From positions 456,381 through 520,380 of the forward strand of contig JAPJBO010000048.1 of NCBI GenBank assembly GCA_030068145.1: DNA of 64,000 bases, read 5' to 3'. Position 1 is the first letter of the stretch, and each line of letters opens with the position of its first letter. Source of the DNA: Diplonema papillatum (Eukaryota; Euglenozoa; Diplonemea; Diplonemida; Diplonemidae). Below the pieces are notes generated by a model. The model made no database searches and was not told the origin of the DNA. It saw only the letters and a list, made by a program, of their open reading frames with translations. The translations under genes and the position numbers were made by a program. Below are positions 56,301 to 64,000 of this stretch, piece after piece.

Positions 56301-57242
56301 AACTGCACCCAGACCCCGTGCATATGCCGGGTGTCGGTATAGAGAAGGCACTCGTCACGTGCGCGACCCATCACAAAGGGAAGTGTGAGGCGTGCAGAGC
56401 ACTCGTCCGAAGGGACGTTCCCACGGTAGAGATGTGCTGCCGGCACCATCACCACGCGAACGATGGGCAGCCGATCGCGGTGTGCACAGAGCACAGCACG
56501 ACGAAGTGCGGCGAGTGCAAGACGGCGGCGGCGTGTTGCCGCAGCGGGCATCATGCCTGCCGCACGCATGGCAGAGGAACCTGCCAAGAGTGCAAAAGGC
56601 TCCCTACGCTGACGCAGAGGCGACCGGCGGCATGTTGCAGCCGCGGCCACCACCAGTCCAACAAGCCGAACGTCCAGTCAACCCCCGGACGCAACAAGAA
56701 GAAGAGGCCCTCCTCACCCACCCAGGTGGGTGTACAACGGGAAACGCCATTAGGAAAGCGAGCGGCGCGAGCGCCGCTCGCGGCAACGAAAAAGGAGACG
56801 GCGACGACCGGACGGGCGACCAAGAGGCCGCCACCAACGCCAGGAACCAGCGAACGACCAGCGCTGAAGAAGAGGGTGCTCGGCACCCCGAAGGAAGGCC
56901 CGATCGCCGGCCGCAAGCGGAAGAAGACGAAGGCGACCACCCCCGAGTCAGGGGTGCATCGAAGGAAGAAGAAGGTTCCGAGGGCAAGCAGCTCTCAGAA
57001 ACGACCGGGGACCACGGGCACGCCAATGCCCTCGAAAGTGAAAAACGGGCACACGTGCCCGCCCTCGTACTCGCCGACTCAGTCTCTGGAATCGCAAGAA
57101 AGCCAAACCCCGCTAGCGCCACAAATGCTCGACCTTGACGACGCGATGGCAGGTGACGACGTCATCCGATAACCTGACTTTCAAGGCAGTGCATGCTAAT
57201 CCACGTGGTTCATGTACTTAAAAGAACTCAATGCTTAGCAAA
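53379..57242 (+). mobile_element. LINE copy 2, 5'-truncated
   Basis: This copy starts inside the region between the endonuclease and the reverse transcriptase and continues to the same 3' end as copy 1. A 52-base sequence (catgctaatcc to atgcttagcaaa) stands both immediately before it (53379-53430) and at its 3' end (57191-57242). Since the same sequence ends copy 1, the first instance is best read as the tail of an earlier insertion. A long target duplication is the alternative. Confidence 0.9.
53432..57172 (+). CDS. LINE protein, 5'-truncated, open to its stop
   Basis: The frame runs more than 1200 codons without interruption from the truncation point to TAA-flanked TGA-free sequence ending ...DDVIR. 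It contains the whole reverse transcriptase (ALDFRKCFDMV, GILQGCPVSVILINALL, SYADDATLL), the CCHC knuckle, all three Cys/His modules and the basic tail. It lacks the 2A motif and endonuclease. Differences from copy 1 are few, such as EAGGVSP for EAEGVSP and one fewer Arg-Ala-Ala repeat, so both copies derive from a recently active source. This copy gives the correct reading frame across the inversion and G-run in copy 1. There is no initiation codon of its own. Confidence 0.9.
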   Translation, partial: KEGFPDHEEAKQLLTALREETSRLGKEGSAARFTKYRDKLNERADASRRCLTTICAGRAEPSGVLRKGAGVTANVDEMDEVLNTAWDPILRKYKDGPEPEYEPFRDRFRDHIGPHMMEAGTITGEELRILLRKKPKKSASGVDGWRMAELRELPLPLLNALADVMNLVEATGDWPASMTTALVSMVPKDESQDPLHTRPITVTSAVYRLWACRRLADIVLWQEEWIEEGQKGFRPGHRIEDVLMEIGLEMEDALLDGEPLYGVALDFRKCFDMVPREIVLRLAEDLGLHNRVLKPLRAIYRLLARRFKLPLGVGREFSVTNGILQGCPVSVILINALLSVVMKAVKKEAGGVSPKSYADDATLLSRLSEAALQKGVDVVDEFCTLTGMELNLQKTVAFSTRRRHQSTLKLRSVDALLRFSKSVKCLGVLVSTAKNRTERSDSERVEKAAALAEGLRHAPFRYEKRVRIVQSNVLPAALSGCSFAPVSKVAMKRLTTSVMGLIWGGSNPKRAREMVLNFQEKGHLTDPGTCLAYRVTTAFYAACERLPRLLPLMESIRGRYAEGDLPLGPVGLAMRSMEECGHVWGPGPLSRTLRNGATYDPLTSAPSKRGHEVRADLRAKTWSRLVARRPGFEGIQRADLERTNSFWRMRECPAHTARLIRVALAGGVNTAEYTSRMRQAGAEPQAPSCKHCGSGDTEDEKHVFWDCGAYSHIRRREAHAELMAANRADWPRCTLEHGVVVPENAQFSRRLQEMMAEILAERAGLEARGWVARNPTTPWSRANAMPAEKFDHPFARIAPAWTWERNKTWGLPTFYALVAWLSDMQWTENGQASMLELAIDFELFSGLSMPLHGNAPKGVRERGNVLRCMMSALDKLAAQQGLGSCMRGERVCPTTSLSFMGITGISGIRPRPRFREAHTGTILEEQVKGSDVGTQCPTYPDWTIGRAARWALPAPPQLHPDPVHMPGVGIEKALVTCATHHKGKCEACRALVRRDVPTVEMCCRHHHHANDGQPIAVCTEHSTTKCGECKTAAACCRSGHHACRTHGRGTCQECKRLPTLTQRRPAACCSRGHHQSNKPNVQSTPGRNKKKRPSSPTQVGVQRETPLGKRAARAPLAATKKETATTGRATKRPPPTPGTSERPALKKRVLGTPKEGPIAGRKRKKTKATTPESGVHRRKKKVPRASSSQKRPGTTGTPMPSKVKNGHTCPPSYSPTQSLESQESQTPLAPQMLDLDDAMAGDDVIR

Positions 57243-57894
57243 ATTTGACGTTGGCGGCTTTAGATTTACATCTGAATACCTCAACACAAAACAAGTTGTC
57301 GATAACTAACAAGTAAACGAATAAAACAAAACTACGCATTTCTTCTGCTACACTACGTGCTTCACCTAAAATAGGTTCAGGCTCACTACCCAGGGACAAC
57401 ATTGCCTGAGGAGGCTGCCAGTTGCGAAATGCCAAAAGCAGGAAAATCCCGAGCAATCGGAAAGGGAAACCAACTGTTCTCCTCGGCTCAACTGCGGCGG
57501 GAACTCGTCGTCAACTGGAACAGGACCGAGTCGGAATAGCGTCGGACTAAACAGTCAAGTTAAACCTGGCGAAGGCCCAGTTACAATTGCAGTACCCCTG
57601 AAGGAGGTTGTGTACAGAGACACGACGGTGCGGGAGTGGGTTGTTTCTCCTAGCTAGCCGTTGGAAGGTTGTCCACGTCCCTTTCCCCCAAAGTGACTTC
57701 ACCAAGGTTGTTTCTCCAGCCTTGGTGAGACCCTTTTCACCATCTCGCAAGTTACCCAGTGTTCGATTTATTCATGAATGACTGTTCAACGAGTTTTTCT
57801 CTTCCTTTGTGCGCGCTGCGTGAGCAAACGATCTCGCAGCAAATTCCCACCCCTATTCGGAAGCACGCCACCCCCAATCTAATACCACGCGCAG

Positions 57895-58253
57895 GACTCA
57901 TGTCACCGACTGCCTTTCAGGGCCAGCAAGTACTGTCGTCGGGTCCCATTCTCCCGGACCCGCAGTCGAACTTGCAGCAGACGGAGCTCAGTCGCATGAT
58001 GAATAACATGGGTACCATGGGTACCATGAACAATATGGGTGCCATGGGTGCCATGGGTGCCATGGGAGCTATGGGCACTATGGGTGCTATGGGCAACATG
58101 AGCAACATGGGCAATATGAACAACATGGGCAACGTGAACAACTCGATGATGCAAAACGTCCTCGCCACGAACATGCTCGCGCCGATGTCCGTTCCCATGG
58201 TCATGGGCAACAACCAGCAGATGCTCTTCAACCCCTCTTTGTCGATGGGCAAC
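57895..58253 (+). CDS. eIF4E-family gene, exon 3 (Met/Asn/Gly-rich)
   Basis: After acceptor CACGCGCAG the two bases GA complete the split Gly codon of exon 2, and the frame runs LMSPTAFQGQQVLSSG. It then enters a 9-bp-type repeat (MGAMGAMGTMGNM) of about 45 residues and ends PSLSMGN|GTATGG in phase 0. The low-complexity Met-rich stretch is unusual, and its role is unknown. An alternative acceptor at TTTCAG (57930) would be out of phase with exon 2. Confidence 0.6.
58006..58140. repeat. coding minisatellite (atgggN)n
   Basis: Repeats of atgggtgcc or atgggcaac type in exon 3 keep the reading frame. Confidence 0.9.
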
Positions 58254-59039
58254 GTATGGCCTTTCATTTCGCGTCTTTTACCCCTTTCCAATGATGCTAG
58301 CATCTGCCTTAAAGCCCTGCACTTAAACGCGCGTGAGGGCCCAAGACTCAATTCATAGCGAATTTCTTCTCGGTGTCGGTCACATCAGTTACAAACATGG
58401 CCAGCCGTACTTAAATTGTGTAATATTATGTCTGCGTCCCTTTTACTATTAAAGGAACCTTTACGACAATGATCACCCCGGAGACTTTAACACCCCGGTC
58501 TAAAAACGGTCGAAAGACACCAATCCGCACGCCTTTATGAATCGTCGTATGCACTCCAATAAACGCTTGACCACGCACTCACACGCACATTACGGGGTAG
58601 CAGTCGGCGGGTCTGGATCAACCCAATCTGGATCAATAAAAACTGGATCAAAAAAACTGGATCAAAAAAAACTGGATCAATAAAAACTGATCAACTTTCC
58701 CAGTCAAAAAACTGGATCAAACTTTGATCCAGTTTTTTTCAGGTGGGTACACCTGGATTAAAAAAAACTGGATCAATAAAAACTGGATCAACTTTTTTGA
58801 TCCAGTTTTTTCCAGGTGGGTACACCTGGATCAAAAAAAACTGGACCAAAAAAAAAACTGGACCAAAAAATACTGGACCAAAAAATACTGGACCAAAAAA
58901 AACTGGACCAAAAAAAACTGGACCAAAAAAAAATGGACCAAAAAAAAAAACTGGACCAAAAATACTGGACCAAAAAAAACTGGATCAATCTGGTCGAAAA
59001 AACTGGATCAGTTTTTTTGATCAGTTTCTGGCATAGATG

Positions 59040-59290
59040 GCCGTTATATAACGTTATATAACGTTATATAACGTTGTTCCCGGAGTTATTTGTTACCCCC
59101 CCCCTAAATCCAGAAAAACCGTTATTGACCGTTATAAAACCGTTATTTGCCATTTTTGGTCGAAAAATAACGTTATTTGACCGTTATAACGTTATATAAC
59201 GTTATATAACGTTATAATAACGGTATAATAACGTTATATAACGTTATAATAACGTTATATAACGTTATATAACGTTATATAACGGTTTTT
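59040..59290. repeat. palindromic ataacgttat array, left
   Basis: Tandem ttatataacg units, each self-complementary, are partly interrupted at 59086-59180. The same array is at 60875-60940. Confidence 0.95.
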
Positions 59291-59314
59291 TACCAGTCCA
59301 TGGGAGGTCACACT

Positions 59315-60830
59315 GTCCTCCAGATTTTGGTCATTTTTGGCCATTTTTGCCACATTTTCCAGATTTTGGCCAATTTTGGTTATTTTTGCCAATTTTTCCA
59401 GATTTTGGTCAATGTTGACCAGTTTTGCCGTGTTTTCCAGATTTTGGCCCATTTTGGCCGTTTTTACTGATTTGGCCAGGATTGGCCATTTTTGCCATGT
59501 TTTTCAAAAATTTGGCTATTTTTGCCGATTTTTCCAGGTTTTGGTCATTTATGCCCTGCCCCTCACCAGAGCTTCTTGTCTGAGTTTCTTAAACCCGCAC
59601 AAGCTCGAACAGGCAGTCCGTGCGCGGAAAAAAAAAAAGGTCGAAAGACACCAATCTGTACGCCCATTCGGGATCGTCGGAAACACAAAAACACGTGTAC
59701 CGCCCCACCCGCTTCGATTTCAGCCACACTAGTCTTTCCAAAGGGAATATCGACTATGCCTGCGAAAAGCTCCCCGAAGGTCCAGCCGAAGCCGAAGGCT
59801 CAACCTAAAGCTCAGCCGAAAGCTCAGCCGAAGACCCCAGGTACACAGCGCAAACGGCCTCGCGCCGAAAGTACGGATAGCAACAGCAGCAGCAGCAGCG
59901 CCTCGGTTGCAAAGGCGCGACGCGGAAGGAAGAAGGTGGCGGAAACGCTGCGCGTCGAGGCCGGCTGGCTGGGTTCTACGGGAAGCGCCAGCTGTGACTG
60001 CTCGACTTTGCATGTCTCGTGCTCATCATGCACCCATATTTGGTACTGGGACCTTGTCTGACTGGCATAGTACGCAACGGTCTGCCGAGTGGACAAGCTT
60101 GGACAAGTTGGACTCCAGTGGCCGGATCATGCTGGTGACATCTGCTGCCTCACGAAGGACACTGCAAACGACCGTTACGGGCCACCGACTGAGGGACACG
60201 CGCCGGAAACCCAAAACTGCAGACATCCACATCCCAAGAACAACATCGCACAGTGAAAGAGTCATGTGAATCCGGAAGGATCGCGTTTGTCGCGCTTGGG
60301 TGGAAGTCCGCAAGAAAATAAGTAAAAGAGAAAAAGCTCTGGGGAGGGGCTATACGGACCCCTGAGGACCGGTTACTACGAATTCTTTTCGGACCAGGGT
60401 TTGTTTCCGAACAGTTTTTGTGACCGGGATCCAAAAATCGGCAAAAGTCTGGAAAAATTGGCAAAAATGGCCGAAATTGACCAAAATCTGGAAAATCGGG
60501 AAATCTGGAAAAATCGGAAAAAAATGGCCGAAATTGACTGATCTGGATAAATCGGCCAGAGTGGCCAAAATCTCAAAATTGTCCAAAATCTTGAAAAATC
60601 GGCAAAAATGGCCGAAATCTGGAAACATCGGCAAAGATTGCCGAAATCTGGAAAAGATCGGCAAAATGGCCAAAACCTGAAAAAATCGGCAAAAGTCTGG
60701 AAAAATTGGCTAAGATTGACCAAAATCTGGCAAAAATGGCCAAAATCGGAAAAAATGGCCGAAATGGACCAAAATGAGGAAAAAATGCCAAAAATCTGGA
60801 AACATGGCCAAAATCGGAAAAATTCTAAAA
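59315..60830. repeat. inverted arms of attttggcca repeats
   Basis: The left arm (59315-59560) consists of attttggccatttttgcc-like units. The right arm (60425-60830) is their complement (aaaatggccaaaatctgg). The arms enclose 860 bases with the Lys/Pro-rich frame. Confidence 0.92.
59756..60061 (+). CDS. small basic protein or captured gene fragment
   Basis: The frame starts with ATG and has 101 codons. It begins MPAKSSPKVQPKPK, repeats AQPK (a 12-bp repeat), then has an Arg/Lys and Ser-rich stretch with RKRPRAESTD and KARRGRKK, resembling a histone H1-like or nuclear tail. The last 30 residues look random. A donor-like CCCCAG|GTACAC at 59836-59843 would instead make it a first exon of a host gene. 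Its position in the loop of an inverted-repeat element suggests capture of a host fragment. Confidence 0.35.
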   Translation: MPAKSSPKVQPKPKAQPKAQPKAQPKTPGTQRKRPRAESTDSNSSSSSASVAKARRGRKKVAETLRVEAGWLGSTGSASCDCSTLHVSCSSCTHIWYWDLV

Positions 60831-61414
60831 ACCGTTATTTGCGTTATTTTTTCCGTTATTTTGCGTTTTCGACCGTTATATAACGTTATATAACGTTATA
60901 TAACGTTATCACCGTTATAACGTTATATAACGTTATCAACCGGCCATCTATGTTCTGGACCAGACAGTTGTTAGAATGTGGGGTGAGGTGTTGGGCTGGT
61001 GTGTGTGAGTAGCAAAAACGGTGGTTAAAAAGACACAAGGTTTTGACCCTGCATGGTAGGTGTGAGTGGTGTGATTGGGGTGGGTGTGAATGGGTGGTGT
61101 GGGTATGAGTGGGGTGGGTGAGTGAGTGAGGTGGGTGTGAGTGTGAGTGAGGTGGGGAGGTGATGTGAGTGGGTGTGAATGGGTTGTGGGAGGGAGGTGG
61201 TGAGTGTGGGTGGGTGGGTGGGTTGTCTTTTTATAACGCTCCCGCGGGGCCGATGGACCCCAAAAAAAAATTTTGGCAAAAAAAAAAATGCTCAACTTCC
61301 GCCAAAATTACCGCAGAGTTTGTTCCAAAATTTTAAAATTCAAAAAACCCATTTTTTTTCCGGAAACAAATTTTTGGCCATTTCCAAAAAGACACAAGGT
61401 TCTGACCCTGCATG

Positions 61415-62200
61415 CTAAACCAGGTTTCTGTCTTAGGCCACACTTGCCAACACACTTGTGCTACACCCACTCACACCCACCTCACTCAACCCACCCACCC
61501 ACACCACCCATTAACACCACTCACCCATCTCACTCAACCCACCCACCTCACTTCACACCACTCACACCCACCTCACTCACACCACCTGGATCAAAAAGTT
61601 GATCCAGTTTTTTTGGCCATATTGATCCAGTTTTTATTGATCCAGATTGGGTTGATCCTGGTTGAGTGTGGTGCCAACACAGGTCAAACTGGTTTCTGTC
61701 TTGATCTTCCCTTGGGAAGAGACACAGGCTAAACCAGGTTTCTGTCTTAGGCCACACTTGCCAACACACTTGTGCTACACCCACTCACACCCACCTCACT
61801 CAACCCACCCACCCACACCACCCATTAACACCACTCACCCATCTCACTCAACCCACCCACCTCACTTCACACCACTCACACCCACCTCACTCACACCACC
61901 TGGATCAAAAAGTTGATCCAGTTTTTTTGGCGATATTGATCCAGTTTTTATTGATCCAGATTGGGTTGATCCTGGTTGAGTGTGGTGCCAACACAGGTCA
62001 AACTGGTTTCTGTCTTGATCTTCCCTTGGGAAGAGACACAGGCTAAACCAGGTTTCTGTCTTAGGCCACACTTGCCAACACACTTGTGCTACACCCACTC
62101 ACACCCACCTCACTCAACCCACCCACCCACACCACCCATTAACACCACTCACCCATCTCACTCAACCCACCCACCTCATTTCACACCACTCACACCCACC
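61415..62200. repeat. 314-bp tandem repeat, about 2.5 copies
   Basis: ctaaaccaggtttctgtctt starts units at 61415, 61729 and 62043. Each contains a cccaccca-rich stretch and a gatccag block that is itself fold-back. Units are almost identical. Confidence 0.95.
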
Positions 62201-63165
62201 TCACTCACACCACACCACCCACCTCACCCACCCCACTCTCACCCACACCAGCCACTCACACCCACCTCACTCACCCATACCACCCATTCACACCCACCCC
62301 AATCACCACACCCACCACATCCACACCACCTCACCCCACATCCACACCACCACCTCACTCACCCTCACTGAGCCCACCCACACACACAACACCAACTGGA
62401 CCAAAAACTGATTCAGTTTTTTTTGATCCAGTTTTTTTGACCATATTGATCCAGTTTTTTTTGATCCAGTTTTTATTGATCCAGTTTTTTTTGATCCAGG
62501 CATACCCACCTGAAAAAAACTGGATCAAAGTTTGATCCAGGTGTACCCACCTGAAAAAAACTGGATCAACTTTTCTGGTCGAAAAACTGGATCAATAAAA
62601 ACTGGATCAAAAAGTTGATCCAGTTTTTTTGGCCATATTGATCCAGTTTTTATTAATCCAGATTGGGTTGGTCCAGACCCGCCTAGCAGTCGTCAGCATT
62701 GTAGAATGCTTGGCGACAAGTAGTTCGCGCCACTTCCCCGTGCGAGCGAGCCTCGGAACAGGACTCAAAACTGTGACCCAAGTGGCGACTGCCGACCATG
62801 ACGGGGCTTGCACCAGGAGTTTGTACAGCTAGTCAGGCCAAGCTCATTGCACAGACACATCCTCGGGTGAGATGTGCCGCCTGTGTGAAGACACTCAGCT
62901 GTTGCCCGGGACCGAAAACCCCGTGCAGCTAACACCGCAAGATGAAAACAGAAGTCTTGAGCCGAGTGCCGGATGGCGAAGCTGACAGCCTCCCACGCTC
63001 TATCCGTCCCTCGAAGGATCCCGCCCCACCCACCCCTTCGGAGAGGAGTCACAGGACCCAAAAGCAGCGTGGAAACTCAAAGCCGACTGGTGAAAGTGAC
63101 AAGTGGGCTATACTTCGATTCAGTCGTCACCCACTCAAAGCCCTGAACTTAAATCACACGCACAG

Positions 63166-63378
63166 TACGGAATGCTGCCGAACATGATGGGCGGCCAGCT
63201 CGCCGACGGCGGCGCGTTGGCCGGCGGCCTGCCGAACGCCGGCCTCCAAACCGGGTCGAGCATGACCAACTGGACCCTGCCCGCGAACTGCGACCTGAAG
63301 GACGGCGACAGCCCGCGCAGCTCGAGCAGCGGCAGCGGGTACATGGGCGACGTTACCGAACCGGTGAAGGCGATCCAG
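63166..63378 (+). CDS. eIF4E-family gene, exon 4 (partial gene at window end)
   Basis: The exon has 71 codons in phase 0 from acceptor CGCACAG and ends phase 0 at CAG|GTGCGG. It reads YGMLPNMMGGQLADGG, NWTLPANCDLKDG and DSPRSSSSGSGYMGD, continuing the Met/Gly/Ser-rich style of exon 3. Total coding so far is 659 codons. The gene continues beyond the poly-C tract. Its codon use is GC-rich, like the other host exons. Confidence 0.6.
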
Positions 63379-63387
63379 GTGCGGTCC

Positions 63388-64000
<613 letters not shown>

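Larger units (their letters stand above)
51697..57894 (+). other. intron 2 of the eIF4E-family gene
   Basis: This is a 6.2-kb intron. It holds SINE-like copy D, MITE-like copies 4 and 5, the 18S rRNA fragment, half of the fold-back of 8449-9008, and LINE copy 2 in the same orientation as the gene. Stretches 53115-53378 and 57243-57894 show nothing I recognise apart from a MITE-like scrap (gaggaggctgccagttgcga at 57408). Confidence 0.6.
58598..62691. mobile_element. 4078-bp terminal-inverted-repeat element with 8-bp target duplication
   Basis: The element is 58606-62683. It is flanked by perfect duplications TAGCAGTC (58598-58605 and 62684-62691). Its ends are inverted repeats: the left begins ggcgggtctggatcaaccca and the right, complemented, ggcgggtctggaccaaccca, with only two mismatches in the first 45 bases. 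Inside are arrays of ctggatcaa and ctggaccaaa units, then a nested inverted pair (59033-59560 and 60420-60955). The centre carries a small Lys/Pro-rich frame, and the right half three 314-bp tandem units. No transposase is visible, so it is non-autonomous. The 8-bp duplication fits hAT or Merlin-type integration, but the end sequence does not settle which. Confidence 0.9.
58254..63165 (+). other. intron 3 of the eIF4E-family gene
   Basis: The 4.9-kb intron consists mostly of the 4078-bp inverted-repeat element. The remaining 352 bases before it and 482 after it show no recognised feature, apart from a ggagacttta-type repeat near 58484 shared with 50020. Confidence 0.6.

Noticed and set aside
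58724-59061. Lys/Trp/Thr repeat frames such as KKNWTKK
   Set aside because: They are translations of the ctggaccaaa arrays in the arm of the inverted-repeat element. Several frames are open at once.

Overview
The window is nuclear DNA from a microbial eukaryote. Coding exons are GC-rich, are joined by GT-AG introns with matching phases, and lie in a large amount of repetitive DNA. A cytoplasmic dynein-2 light intermediate chain implies a lineage that builds cilia or flagella. I cannot name the organism from the sequence alone. The best taxonomic handle is a 254-base fragment of 18S rRNA gene at 52474-52727, which may be a pseudogene copy.

Layout. 1-4256: direct repeats, minisatellites, a broken reverse transcriptase on the minus strand and a degenerate tRNA-like sequence. 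4257-6545: an intronless secreted GH28 (pectinase-type) enzyme with a Cys-rich N-terminal half. 8449-9008: a fold-back element. 10420-13555: a two-exon gene joining a TPR-like helical region to a TLDc domain. 18077-21666: DYNC2LI1 in two exons, whose intron holds a 116-bp minisatellite and a 158-bp TC tract, followed by decayed copies of its last exon. 22300-27060: short repeats, minisatellites and two 5'-truncated retroelement 3' ends set in AC repeats. 27475-28437: a coiled-coil exon with an exact 150-bp copy of its start just upstream. 34141-38393: a second coiled-coil gene with decayed partial exon copies in its intron and after its stop. 41848-47080: LINE copy 1 on the minus strand, with AP endonuclease, reverse transcriptase and a 2A-like motif. 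48666-63378: a long eIF4E-family (4EHP-like) gene whose successive exons add polyQ, Met/Asn/Gly-rich and Ser/Gly-rich tails. Its introns hold LINE copy 2, the 18S fragment, SINE-like and MITE-like copies and a 4078-bp inverted-repeat element with perfect 8-bp target duplications. 63390-64000 is almost pure poly-C.

The host genes do not form a pathway or operon. They are a dispersed set: wall degradation, oxidation or vesicle-type TLDc, intraflagellar transport, coiled-coil proteins and cap binding. The main biology is in the mobile DNA. Two LINE copies are nearly identical, and one carries an internal 85-bp inversion. A Cys/His module (C-x2-H-x4-C-x2-C, then CC-x3-HH) occurs three times in the LINE and once in each truncated RNase H element. 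Three host genes sit beside partial copies of their own exons.
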